Translations under genes and position numbers: made by a program | DNA from: UKL13-2 sp031414695 | Lineage (GTDB): Bacteria > Pseudomonadota > Gammaproteobacteria > Burkholderiales > Usitatibacteraceae | NCBI GenBank assembly: GCA_031414695.1 | Contig: JANNWG010000041.1 | Span: 1-64,000 of the forward strand | DNA: 64,000 nt | Direction: 5' to 3' | Notes under the pieces: model-generated | What the model saw: the letters and a program-made list of their open reading frames with translations, nothing else | Database searches by the model: none | What the model was told of the DNA's origin: nothing | Part shown: piece after piece, positions 8,640 through 17,512 of the stretch | Layout: each line of letters begins with the position of its first letter | How positions within the stretch are numbered: position 1 is the first letter of the stretch

Positions 8640-11516
8640 ATGACGACTCAAAAGCCGCCGACGCATTATCGACATTTCACACGCACGTTGATTAGTACGC
8701 TACTCATCAGTAGCGTATTTGGCATTGCTAACGCGTCAATCGCGAAGTTTGACGCGCATTTAAAAGCCTCCGCTGAACGCGGTAGTGGGCAAGCCGTGAC
8801 CATTGAAATGACCGCAACAGGCAATAAAGTCGTCAAAAAAGCGATCTCCACTAGCCCGGTTAGTTTTTTGGTTCGCGTCAAGTCAGCAGCCGACGCTGAA
8901 GCAACAGCAAAAGCGATTCGTGCAATCGGCGGCACGGTTAATTCGACCTTGGGCAATATCATGACCGTCGCCATTACGGAAGATAAGCTGATGCGCGTCG
9001 CCGCCCTTGATGCGGTCGTATTTATGGAGTCAAGTCGGCCACTCAAGGCGCGCCTAAACGCGAGCGTGCCCGCCACGCGTGCGAACCAGCTTCGTACCGG
9101 AGCAGGTAACGGCTTTGATTTTGCGCCGGGCGGATTTACTGGCAAGGGTGTAATTGTTGGCATTGTCGATGACGCGATGGATTTTAGACATCGCGATTTT
9201 CGTCGCCAAGATGGCACCACACGCATGTTATCGCTTTGGGATCAACGCACCACAGGTGCGAATGGTGCGCCACCTGCTGGCTTTAACTATGGCGGCGTTT
9301 GCTCCGAGGTGATGATCAACGCTGCCATTGCAGGTGACGCCGCGCGTTGTACGCAACCCTCTACTGGCGGACACGGCACCCATGTGGGCGGCATTGCAGC
9401 CGGCAATGGTGCAGGCACGGGTAATAACGCACCGGCATTTCGATTTATCGGCATGGCACCAGAGGCCGACATACTTTCTGCGAATGCCATTGAGTCAGGC
9501 GTCGGTCCTGCAGCAGGTAGGGCAGATACCGTCGTTGATGCAATCGCATGGATGAAAGCATTTGCCAGCAATGTCGGCAAACCACTAGTGGTGAATTTAA
9601 GCCTAGGCTCCTACTTTGGCCCGCGTGATGGCACCTCTAATTTTGAAACGGCAATCAGCAATGCAGGCTCACCAGGGGTAATTGTAGTGGCGGCTGCAGG
9701 CAATGAAGGTGAAGATAAAATTCGCGCCGCAGGACAAATAATGGAAGGTGAAACCGTGACCTTGCCATTTAATGCCCCTACTGGCACAACATTTACCGCC
9801 GGCGAACTTGAGATGTGGTATCGCGGTACTGATCGTATTGCGGTGAGTGTAAAAGGGCCAGACTGCACGGCAACTGCTAGCGTTAGTGCTGGCAGTGCAG
9901 CGCAAACATTTGAAACCGATTGTGGCCGCATTACCGTCACCTCAACAGGTGTGCAGCCTAACAACGACGACCGCCAAATTAGCATCAGCCTTGCCAGCGG
10001 CACAAGCCCACTGAAGCGCGGCGGATGGGAAGTAATTTTTACCGGCACTGTTATTAGTGGTGGCAGCACAAGCTACTCTTGGATATGCGGCGAAGATGCC
10101 AATGGCTTGACCTTCACTAGCAATACCACGCCAGTCACCACACAAATTGTCACCAATGCCGCCAGCGCCACACGTGTTATCGCGGTTGGCTCCTACAACA
10201 CCAACTATGAACTAGAAGCGCAAGCAGGCTCAGTCACCATTGGTGGCTATGGTCCCATTTCTGATATTTCAAATTTTTCCAGCCGTGGCCCACGTCGTAT
10301 GTGCAGTAACGCTGCCAAATGTCCACCCATCATGAAGCCCGAAATCGCCGCCCCCGGTGGCATCATCATGGCGGCTTACTCAGTCGATATCGCCAAACCT
10401 GCCGCCGCGACCCGGATCAGTAATGATGGTGTTCACGTCGCCTACAACGGCACGAGCATGGCAACCCCGCATGTGACAGGTGCTGTCGCCTTGATGCTGC
10501 AAAAAAATCCGACGCTAACGCCGGAGCAAGTCAAAGCGATTTTATTTACCACTGTGCAAACCAATAGCTTCTCGCAAGGCCTACCTACCTTTACCGAAGG
10601 TGTTGCCTTACCTGCAAACCCTAACTTCACCTTTGGCTACGGCATCCTAGATGCGCGTGCAGCAGTCAATGCCGTAGTTGGCACAGCACCACCACCAGTA
10701 GGTGGTTTATCAGACGCAGATAACATCACAGGCTTATGGTTCAACAGCGCCGAATCAGGCTGGGGCATCGGCTTAACGCAGCAGGGCAATATTATTTTTG
10801 GTGCGCTATTTAGTTATGCCGCTGGTGCGGGAAGTGCAAACCCCGGCGCTTGGTTTGTGATGCCAGCCGGCTTAAGGCAAGCAGATGGCAGCTTCACCGG
10901 CAAAATCTATCAAACCAAAGGCTCAGGTTACAACGCCAGCCCATTTGTAGGCGGTGCGGCCACAGAGCTTGGCGACATGCGTATTACCTTTAGCAATAAA
11001 AACCTAGCCACGTTAGCCTATAACGTTGGTACTACCAATGTCACCAAGCAAATCACGCCGCAGCTATTTGGTAAGCAGCCAAGCTGCGTGAATACAGCAG
11101 GAAGCCGCACAGCACGCACAAATTACACTGACCTGTGGTTTAACGCGTCCGAATCTGGCTGGGGCATTAGCTTGAGCCATCAAGACGATATTATTTTTGG
11201 TGCACTGTTTAACTATGAAAATAGAGTCGCAGGAAATACCAATGAGCAGCTATGGGCGGTACTACCAGCTGGCGTACGGCAAGCCGATGGTAGCTACAGC
11301 GGTAAGCTTTACACCACCACAGGCCCTGCTTTTGGTGCTCAACCCTTTGTGCAGCCTGCGGGTAGTGCAACTGAGGTAGGCGAGATGCGATTGCAATTTG
11401 CTGACGGTGAAAACGCAACCTTGACTTACACCATTTCGGGCAATACCGTAGTGAAGCAAATTAAACCGCAGGAATTTAATGCGGCAGCGAAGCCACTTTG
11501 TACGAGAGGCAATTAG
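8640..11516 (+). CDS. Secreted subtilisin-like serine protease (S8) with C-terminal tandem repeat
   Basis: This 958-residue exported protease has an N-terminal hydrophobic signal (about residues 15-33, LISTLLISSVFGIANAS), an inhibitor-like propeptide region and an S8 catalytic domain. The catalytic triad is Asp177 (in GIVDDAMD), His245 (GHGTHVGG) and Ser606 (GTSMATPHVTG). The 360-residue insert between His and Ser suggests a PA-like or beta domain. Two related modules of about 120 residues follow (about 697-815 and 829-945), each starting L-W-F-N-x-x-E-S-G-W-G-I and containing a P-A-G-x-R-Q-A-D-G-S motif. It converges on the sigma/kinase pair at 11638-15281 and shares a bidirectional terminator with it. 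The substrate is unknown. Confidence 0.93.
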   Translation: MTTQKPPTHYRHFTRTLISTLLISSVFGIANASIAKFDAHLKASAERGSGQAVTIEMTATGNKVVKKAISTSPVSFLVRVKSAADAEATAKAIRAIGGTVNSTLGNIMTVAITEDKLMRVAALDAVVFMESSRPLKARLNASVPATRANQLRTGAGNGFDFAPGGFTGKGVIVGIVDDAMDFRHRDFRRQDGTTRMLSLWDQRTTGANGAPPAGFNYGGVCSEVMINAAIAGDAARCTQPSTGGHGTHVGGIAAGNGAGTGNNAPAFRFIGMAPEADILSANAIESGVGPAAGRADTVVDAIAWMKAFASNVGKPLVVNLSLGSYFGPRDGTSNFETAISNAGSPGVIVVAAAGNEGEDKIRAAGQIMEGETVTLPFNAPTGTTFTAGELEMWYRGTDRIAVSVKGPDCTATASVSAGSAAQTFETDCGRITVTSTGVQPNNDDRQISISLASGTSPLKRGGWEVIFTGTVISGGSTSYSWICGEDANGLTFTSNTTPVTTQIVTNAASATRVIAVGSYNTNYELEAQAGSVTIGGYGPISDISNFSSRGPRRMCSNAAKCPPIMKPEIAAPGGIIMAAYSVDIAKPAAATRISNDGVHVAYNGTSMATPHVTGAVALMLQKNPTLTPEQVKAILFTTVQTNSFSQGLPTFTEGVALPANPNFTFGYGILDARAAVNAVVGTAPPPVGGLSDADNITGLWFNSAESGWGIGLTQQGNIIFGALFSYAAGAGSANPGAWFVMPAGLRQADGSFTGKIYQTKGSGYNASPFVGGAATELGDMRITFSNKNLATLAYNVGTTNVTKQITPQLFGKQPSCVNTAGSRTARTNYTDLWFNASESGWGISLSHQDDIIFGALFNYENRVAGNTNEQLWAVLPAGVRQADGSYSGKLYTTTGPAFGAQPFVQPAGSATEVGEMRLQFADGENATLTYTISGNTVVKQIKPQEFNAAAKPLCTRGN

Positions 11517-11588
11517 TAAGCCATGTGCAGGCTAATATCAGCTGGAACACCTCGCCAATACTAGTGTTTTTCATATCAACTCAAAAAA

Positions 11589-11615
11589 ACGGGCGCACGA
11601 TGCGCCCGTTTTTTT
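11589..11615. terminator. Bidirectional Rho-independent terminator
   Basis: A 9-bp GC-rich stem (acgggcgca / tgcgcccgt, loop cga) is preceded by A7 and followed by T7. It therefore works in both directions, ending the subtilase on the plus strand and the kinase gene on the minus strand. Confidence 0.92.
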
Positions 11616-11637
11616 ATGCTTTTTTTACAGATTCTTA

Positions 11638-14514
11638 TTAGCGCATCAGCTTCAACTCGCCTTCCAGACGATCCAACGTTGTGCGATAACGTTTTGCAGT
11701 AGGACTATTTTCACCATAGGCAGTTACCGCTGCCGATAGCCCACGCTTACCTGCACTCAACTGCGTTTCAAGTAATGCACCCTCATGGGCTAGGCGTATT
11801 AATAAAGCATCATAAAATTGTAATCGCGTAATAGGGGAAAACTTGTCTATGGAAGGCGCAATATTGTTCAGCAACGCATTGGCTTTAGCGTGCTGGTTTA
11901 ATTGTTGGTAAGACTGAGCCACCTGCATTTGCGCACGCGCCACACCATCCGTTACAAGATCATTTTTTGCGAAGCGTTGATGAATTTCTAATAATTCAAG
12001 CGCAACGACAAGCCCCTCTTCATAACGATTCTGCGCGTTCAAAAAACTGAGTAATAGTGTGCCTTGAAAGTTCTGGCTATAAGTGGAATTTTTTTCTACG
12101 CGTTTGGCAATGGCAAACGCTTCACTAAGCATGACCTCTGCCTTCTGAAGATTTTCTCCCCCTGCACGGCGCAGAGTATTGCCACTATCGCCAAGCGCAG
12201 CCACATAAATGAGCGAGGACTTGCCTTCTTGTTTGGCTACTATATTGAGCCGCGTCGCATTCAATATGATGGCCTCAGCAAACTTTCGTTGCACCGTTAA
12301 TGAGCGCGAAAATGCGGCATTAATGTTGAGGCATTGCTGTGAGGCTTCGCCATTCTTTTTAATACAGGCGTTATAAAGCTTCAGAAAAATAACCTCAGCA
12401 TCTTCATATCGGCTAAGTGCGCTAAGTGACCTGGCTAGCCCTAGTTGTGCAGTGAAATACGTAGTGGTATCGACATTTTCAGGATCGGTATTTGCCGCGA
12501 GTCTTGCCACTAAACGACGATAGATTGATTCCGCCTCTATGTAGTTTGATTGGGTGTAGGCATCACTACCCAGCGCATGCCAATAGTTCGTGTAGAGATT
12601 GTTAGCCTCAATACTCGGCGGTAGGCTTTCGATAATATTTTTGAGGCGATCCCGCGTTGCACGTTCCTCTGTGGGCATTACATGAAATTTATAGGCAACT
12701 GCTAAACCCATCAACGCTCGTACAAATTGCGTAGAGGCTTGTCCAAACTTACGCTCGGTAATCGCTACCGCTTCGCGTGCCGGCGTTAACGCATCACCTT
12801 CGAGTGCTAAGCTACGTGCTATCGTGAGGTTGAACAGTATTGTGGCGCGCTCTGCAATGGCGGCATCGCCAATTTCAGCTAGTGCCGCTGCTGCACGTAC
12901 ATAGTAGCGTTGTAAATCCGCATTTGCTCCTAGACTATTATGTACTGCTGCTAACGCGAGAAAAACATCGGCACGATCACGTGCGCTGACATCTTTTAAG
13001 TCGCCTAATTTTTTCTCCGCCAGTGCAACGACCTCACGCGCAGACGCATCGCGATTGCCACCAGTACGTGCGGGATTAACACCATCAAAAATTGACACCA
13101 AAAATTGATTCACTTTTTTTGCTGATGCGGCAGCGGAGGTGGCGTCATCACGCGCACTAGTGGCACGCGCCTCGGCTAATAGTGCGAGACGCTGCTTAAC
13201 TTCAGCGAGTTGTCGTGCCAGCGTAGCGTCACGCGCGGATACCGTCGCGCGGTCACGTTCAAGTGCGGCGGTGACACGCGCGGCGTCCGCCTCGGTACGT
13301 GCTGCAACGGCCACGTCTCGTGCGCTAATCGCCTGTGCGCGTTCTTGCCGCGCCTCAGTTTGGGCGCTGAGCGCACTATCGCGCTCAAGTAACACACGCC
13401 ATGCAGAGACACTTAACAACACGCTAACAATGCTCGCCGCCACGAGCCACGGCCAGCGGCGGCGTATGAATGTCACGCCTAAATACGCAACGGTTTGTGG
13501 ATGTGCCCGTACCGCTTCCCCTGCTAAGTATCGACGAATATCGGCGGCCATCGCCTCTACCGTTACGTAACGATCCGCAACATCGTGCGCCATCGCGCAT
13601 TGCACGATGGCATTAAGTTCAGCGGGAAGCAGTGCAGCATTAAACACACTAAACCATTTACGCTGGTGTTTTGAGAAATGTGCGACGAGTAACTCGCGAA
13701 TAATTTCGCCTAAGCTATAAATATCAGTGGCAGTGGTAATCGCATAACCCGCTTTTTGCTCTGGGCTGGCATAGCGCGGTGTAAATGCTTTCGCATTGAC
13801 TCTCTTTTCATTCGGGTTATTGTTATCAGTGTCTATCAGACGGGCAATACCAAAATCCAGCAGCTTCACTTGTCCTTCGCGGTTAAGCAAAATATTGGCG
13901 GGCTTGAGATCGCAATGCACGACTAAGCGTCGATGCGCGAACGCCACCGCGTCACAAATGGTTAAACATATTTGCAGCAACGCTGGCAGTGATTTTGTGC
14001 AGAGTGATGATTCATCGAGCGTTGCGCCATCTACATACTCCATGACTAAATACGGGCGTCCCCCAGGTGTCGCGCCGCCATCGAGCAACCTTGCGATATT
14101 GGGGTGCTCTAAGCCTGCGAGTACTTGTCGTTCTTGCGCGATTAAGGCAGCGGCGTTCGCGGTAGGAATACCGCGCAATATTTTTAGGGCAGCGAGTTGG
14201 GTGAAATGACCATCATTACGCTCGGCTAAAAAAACGCCACCCATGCCACCGCGACCGATGAGCTTGGTGAGTCGCCAATTACCCAACGTGGCACCTACAT
14301 CAAGCTCAGGGGCGACAGCATCACTAAACATGGTGGAAATTGGGCCGGCAATATTGGTTTGACCCAATGAATCACGCCCTGTCATCATGAGTACGTGTGA
14401 GATGAGGTCTTCATCATTTGAAGCCTCGCGCAAGCGCAGCGCCTGCTCATGTGATGGCAAATCACAAACCAACTCGTAGAGAGTGCGAAGTTGCTTGAAT
14501 TGTTGCGGATTCAT
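11638..14514 (-). CDS. Transmembrane Ser/Thr protein kinase with TPR-like C-terminus (STK1)
   Basis: This 958-residue kinase has a cytoplasmic Hanks-type domain (about residues 80-330): glycine loop GRGGMGGV at 87-94, Lys111 in ALKIL, catalytic loop H200-C-D202-LKPAN and D220-F-G. A single transmembrane helix (about 355-374) is followed by a charged Ala/Arg/Glu-rich coiled coil (about 378-450) and a long helical TPR-like region to the end. The topology puts the TPR region outside the cytoplasm. The usual HRD Arg is Cys. It lies 185 bp downstream of a cognate ECF-like sigma gene, and that gap holds a palindromic repeat. The best-known relative is PknT of Vibrio, which activates its partner sigma factor; a similar role here is inferred. 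Confidence 0.9.
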   Translation of the reverse strand: MNPQQFKQLRTLYELVCDLPSHEQALRLREASNDEDLISHVLMMTGRDSLGQTNIAGPISTMFSDAVAPELDVGATLGNWRLTKLIGRGGMGGVFLAERNDGHFTQLAALKILRGIPTANAAALIAQERQVLAGLEHPNIARLLDGGATPGGRPYLVMEYVDGATLDESSLCTKSLPALLQICLTICDAVAFAHRRLVVHCDLKPANILLNREGQVKLLDFGIARLIDTDNNNPNEKRVNAKAFTPRYASPEQKAGYAITTATDIYSLGEIIRELLVAHFSKHQRKWFSVFNAALLPAELNAIVQCAMAHDVADRYVTVEAMAADIRRYLAGEAVRAHPQTVAYLGVTFIRRRWPWLVAASIVSVLLSVSAWRVLLERDSALSAQTEARQERAQAISARDVAVAARTEADAARVTAALERDRATVSARDATLARQLAEVKQRLALLAEARATSARDDATSAAASAKKVNQFLVSIFDGVNPARTGGNRDASAREVVALAEKKLGDLKDVSARDRADVFLALAAVHNSLGANADLQRYYVRAAAALAEIGDAAIAERATILFNLTIARSLALEGDALTPAREAVAITERKFGQASTQFVRALMGLAVAYKFHVMPTEERATRDRLKNIIESLPPSIEANNLYTNYWHALGSDAYTQSNYIEAESIYRRLVARLAANTDPENVDTTTYFTAQLGLARSLSALSRYEDAEVIFLKLYNACIKKNGEASQQCLNINAAFSRSLTVQRKFAEAIILNATRLNIVAKQEGKSSLIYVAALGDSGNTLRRAGGENLQKAEVMLSEAFAIAKRVEKNSTYSQNFQGTLLLSFLNAQNRYEEGLVVALELLEIHQRFAKNDLVTDGVARAQMQVAQSYQQLNQHAKANALLNNIAPSIDKFSPITRLQFYDALLIRLAHEGALLETQLSAGKRGLSAAVTAYGENSPTAKRYRTTLDRLEGELKLMR

Positions 14515-14601
14515 GGACTTGGCTAGTGAGAGGCGCTAAGTTGAAAGCGCATTATTGTTATATCGTCTTGTATCACATCAAACTATCAGCGACTACTGGA
14601 T

Positions 14602-14690
14602 TAGTATAACAAATACAAAGCTGTTTATTGGCGGTGACTTTGGAGCAAATATGCTTCAAAACGCCCGCCCCATATAGACTTTTAATATCT
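14602..14690. repeat. Intergenic palindromic element, copy 1
   Basis: This copy contains AGCAAATATGCTTCAAAACG flanked by ggcggt on the left and cgcccgcc on the right, so it can fold into a hairpin. It sits between sigma 1 and STK1 and is related to the elements at 40190, 48258, 52050 and 62930. Confidence 0.65.
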
Positions 14691-14699
14691 AATTACACC

Positions 14700-15281
14700 C
14701 TACTTCAACTGCAAATCCAGCGTCGTATTGAGCCACGCGCGGGCGAATTTCAAATCGCGATCTACGGTGGGCACTGATATTGTCATGACCTCAGCGATTT
14801 CTTCACGAGAGAGCCCCGCGAAGTAAGTCAGATGCAGCACACCTGCACAGCGCGCATCGAGGGACTCTAGCTGCGTCAGCGCCTCATCAATAGCCAACAT
14901 ACTAAAAGCCATCGACTCTTCGCCGCCCGCCAAATTTGCGCGCGTGGTCATTGCAATATGAGGGGCAGCATCGCCACGTTTTTCGGCTAATCGTGCGCGT
15001 GCGTGATCCACCAAGACGGCGCGCATTTGTAGTGACATGGTGGCAAAGAAATGGGCGCGGTCATTAAAAGGCATGTTTTGCCCGGCGATGCGGATGACAG
15101 CTTCGTGCAACACCTCAGTGGGCGAAATAGCGTGATCGTAATTTTTACGTAGCCGCATTTCGGCGATGCGTTTTAATTCATCATAAGTACGTGCGGCAAG
15201 TGACTCAAATGCACGGCCATCGCCATTACGCCATGCACCTAAGAGGGTGGTGAGGTCAGCTGAGTGTGCATCTTTACTCAT
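14700..15281 (-). CDS. ECF-like sigma factor (PF07638 type), sigma 1
   Basis: The 193-residue protein has sigma region 2 (about residues 10-100) and region 4 (about 130-190, with the DNA-binding helix-turn-helix around GLSREEIAEVMTISVPTVDR). It has no recognisable anti-sigma gene beside it; instead the next gene is a Ser/Thr kinase. At the place of the acidic DAED motif of region 2.2 it has S53-P-T55-E56, so the Thr is a plausible phosphorylation switch, as known for Vibrio EcfP. It starts 9 bp after panD on the same strand, implying co-transcription with panC-panD or an internal promoter. Its target promoters are unknown; the adjacent subtilase is a candidate. Confidence 0.88.
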   Translation of the reverse strand: MSKDAHSADLTTLLGAWRNGDGRAFESLAARTYDELKRIAEMRLRKNYDHAISPTEVLHEAVIRIAGQNMPFNDRAHFFATMSLQMRAVLVDHARARLAEKRGDAAPHIAMTTRANLAGGEESMAFSMLAIDEALTQLESLDARCAGVLHLTYFAGLSREEIAEVMTISVPTVDRDLKFARAWLNTTLDLQLK

Positions 15282-15290
15282 TAGCAGCGC

Positions 15291-15674
15291 TTAGCCCGCC
15301 ATTTGCATTGGTATCGCGCCACGTTTATTTTTGATTTGATTTTTTTCGTTCACATAAACCAAATCGGGCTGAAATTGATTGAGCTCAATCTCGTTATAGC
15401 TCGCGTAGCTGGCGATGATGAGTAAATCACCAGGCGCGGCAAGTCTGGCCGCTGCACCATTGACACTGATGATGCCGGAGCCACGCTCAGCGCTGATGGC
15501 GTAGGTGGTAAAACGTGAGCCGCTATTGATGTTGTAAATATCAATTTGTTGATACTCTTTGATGTCAGCCGCGTCGAGCAGATTTTGATCAATCGCGCAG
15601 GAACCTTCGTAATGCACTTCACAGTGGGTACAGGTTACGCGATGAATTTTAGATTTCAACATGGTGCGTTGCAT
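15291..15674 (-). CDS. panD: Aspartate 1-decarboxylase precursor
   Basis: PanD decarboxylates L-aspartate to beta-alanine for pantothenate synthesis. The 127-residue proenzyme starts MQRTMLKSKIHRV, matching the family N-terminus, and carries the self-cleavage site Gly24-Ser25 in Y-E-G-S-C. That cleavage generates the pyruvoyl cofactor. Further family motifs are ERGSGIISVNGAAA and the C-terminal AIPMQ. The ATG at 15674 is chosen because homology begins there; an upstream in-frame start at 15728 adds 18 unrelated residues. It lies downstream of panC in the same direction and 9 bp upstream of the sigma 1 gene. Confidence 0.96.
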   Translation of the reverse strand: MQRTMLKSKIHRVTCTHCEVHYEGSCAIDQNLLDAADIKEYQQIDIYNINSGSRFTTYAISAERGSGIISVNGAAARLAAPGDLLIIASYASYNEIELNQFQPDLVYVNEKNQIKNKRGAIPMQMAG

Positions 15675-15819
15675 GACGGGCTCCGAGCAAATAAATTGAC
15701 AACGATAAAAATATGAATAATAAATCATTGATTTAGAAAAAAGCGTCTATTTTTTGACTGTCTTTTTGCAAAATAGTAGCAAGTTTTTTATTCTATTAGA
15801 AATCACCATTACCGCCACA

Positions 15820-15840
15820 ATTTGTTGCAAAGCAACAAAT
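15820..15840. other. Perfect 9-bp hairpin between panC and panD
   Basis: The sequence atttgttgc-aaa-gcaacaaat forms a perfect stem with a three-base loop just after the panC stop. No U tract follows on the minus strand, so it is not a canonical terminator. It may attenuate or stabilise the panC mRNA end. Confidence 0.5.
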
Positions 15841-15852
15841 ACCCCTAAATTA

Positions 15853-16692
15853 TTAAAGGGTAACTTCAATATTGTCGATAAGACGTGTTTCGCCAAGCCT
15901 AGCAGCGGCGAGTATGACTAACTGAACATCAGTTTGCTGCGGCGCAGCTAAATCAGCTTGACGGCATATCGCTACATAATCTGGCTGCCAGCCGTGATTT
16001 TCTAAGGTGTTGATCGCCAATTGTTCGAGTAATGCAAAATCACGATTGCCATTCAATAATTCAGCGCGCGTTTTGTTCAATACTGCATGTAATCGCGTTG
16101 CCTCGGTGCGCTCACTGGCCTTCAAATAACGATTGCGCGATGACAGCGCTAGCCCATCGTCTGCGCGCACCGTATCGGCTAGCACCATATCAATCGGCAA
16201 ATTAAATTGCGTTACAAGATTCGTCAATACGCGGCATTGTTGATAATCTTTTTTACCAAAGACAGCTACCTGCGGCTGCACCATATTAAACAGCTTTAAC
16301 ACCACCGTGGCGACACCACGAAAGTGGCCTGGACGCACCGCACCATCGAGCACATGCTGAATCGCTGATGGTTCCACCAGATAATCTTGCGCCACTGGAT
16401 ATAGCGCAGACTCAGTTGGCGCAAAGACAATATCCACACCCGCTGCGTCACACGCGGCACAATCATCTGAAAACGTCCGTGGATATTGGTCAAAGTCTTC
16501 ATGCGGTGCAAATTGCAGCCGATTCACAAAAATAGATAGCACGACTGTGCCACTACCACCAACACGCTCGCGCGCAATACGCGTTAAGTCAATATGCCCC
16601 GCGTGCAAATTGCCCATGGTAGGGACAAAAGCGATGGATTGTTTGTTTGCTAAATGCTGGCGAAGCTCGATGATGGTGGTGATTATTTTCAT
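15853..16692 (-). CDS. panC: Pantothenate synthetase
   Basis: PanC condenses pantoate and beta-alanine with ATP to give pantothenate. The 279-residue length is typical. Diagnostic motifs are VPTMGNLHAGHIDL (HIGH-type nucleotidyl-transferase signature, residues 24-37), FGKKDYQQCRVL and LSSRNRYL. It is followed by panD. The upstream 190 bp, up to the deoxynucleoside kinase stop, are filled with tandem repeats, and panB is absent from this position. Confidence 0.97.
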   Translation of the reverse strand: MKIITTIIELRQHLANKQSIAFVPTMGNLHAGHIDLTRIARERVGGSGTVVLSIFVNRLQFAPHEDFDQYPRTFSDDCAACDAAGVDIVFAPTESALYPVAQDYLVEPSAIQHVLDGAVRPGHFRGVATVVLKLFNMVQPQVAVFGKKDYQQCRVLTNLVTQFNLPIDMVLADTVRADDGLALSSRNRYLKASERTEATRLHAVLNKTRAELLNGNRDFALLEQLAINTLENHGWQPDYVAICRQADLAAPQQTDVQLVILAAARLGETRLIDNIEVTL

Positions 16693-16744
16693 TAGTTATT
16701 GCGTCAGCAATTAAATAGATTAAAAAAATTCCGCATGCTGGTTC

Positions 16745-16884
16745 AGTCCCTCCCCCGCCTCCCTTTCCATGAGCGGCGCAGACCACTACATACGAACAAA
16801 ATCCCGCCCCTGCCTCCCTATCCAATAAGCGGCGCAATACGAACGAAATCCCTCCCCCGCCTCCCTTTTTCAAAGGGAGGAGCT
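16745..16884. repeat. Three tandem degenerate REP-like units
   Basis: Three units begin at about 16745, 16799 and 16847, each with a 'tcccncccc(c)gcctccct' core. The first two continue into 'agcggcgca'; the last continues into 'tttttcaaagggaggagc', the same palindrome as in the 4225 and 59027 elements. The last unit overlaps the stop codon of the deoxynucleoside kinase. Confidence 0.7.
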
Positions 16885-17512
16885 ATGCGGCGTTGAAATA
16901 TTCTTTGCCGCCGCGAATCGACTCCACCCGTTTTACCAGCATCTGAAAATGCTCGGCATTATCCGCAAAATTAAATCGATCGCTATTGACAATCAGCAGC
17001 GGCGAATCGTTGTAGTCATAAAAATGCCGCGTGTAGGCTTCACTTAATTTCAGCAGGTAATCTTCTGAAATATTGCGTTCCATCACCCTGCCCCGCCGCT
17101 CAATGCGCGCGAGTAATTGATCAACAGATGTCTGCAAATAAATCACTAAATCAGGTACTGGCGCTTGTGGCTTTAGGTGGTTATAGAGCTGCGAATATAG
17201 CTGAAACTCATTGTCATCTAAGGTCAGCTTAGCAAATAACGCATCTTTGGCGAGCATGTAGTCGGCAATGGTTTTTTTGTCGAATAACTCTGGCTGCTTG
17301 ATGGCGGATAGTTGGTTGATACGCTGAAATAAAAAAAACATTTGGGTGGCTAAGGCATGGCGTTTCATATCGCGATAAAACTGCGGTAAAAATGGATTCG
17401 CGTTGGCATCTTCCATAATTAAATCGCCGCTGTAATACTCAGCCAACATGCGTGCTAAGGTCGATTTGCCGCTACCAATAGCGCCTTCGACGACGATGTA
17501 TCTATACTTCAT
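16883..17512 (-). CDS. Deoxynucleoside kinase (deoxyadenosine/deoxycytidine kinase family)
   Basis: The 209-residue protein is a P-loop kinase that phosphorylates deoxyribonucleosides in salvage. It has the Walker A motif EGAIGSGKSTLA (residues 9-20), the ERR/RGR-containing lid region (LLARIERRGRVMERN) and the family's C-terminal DSPLLIVNSDRFNF. It overlaps folK by 4 bp and ends inside a REP-like repeat. The same position, between folK and panB, is usual for this gene in betaproteobacteria as I recall them. Base specificity cannot be read from the sequence. Confidence 0.9.
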   Translation of the reverse strand: MKYRYIVVEGAIGSGKSTLARMLAEYYSGDLIMEDANANPFLPQFYRDMKRHALATQMFFLFQRINQLSAIKQPELFDKKTIADYMLAKDALFAKLTLDDNEFQLYSQLYNHLKPQAPVPDLVIYLQTSVDQLLARIERRGRVMERNISEDYLLKLSEAYTRHFYDYNDSPLLIVNSDRFNFADNAEHFQMLVKRVESIRGGKEYFNAA

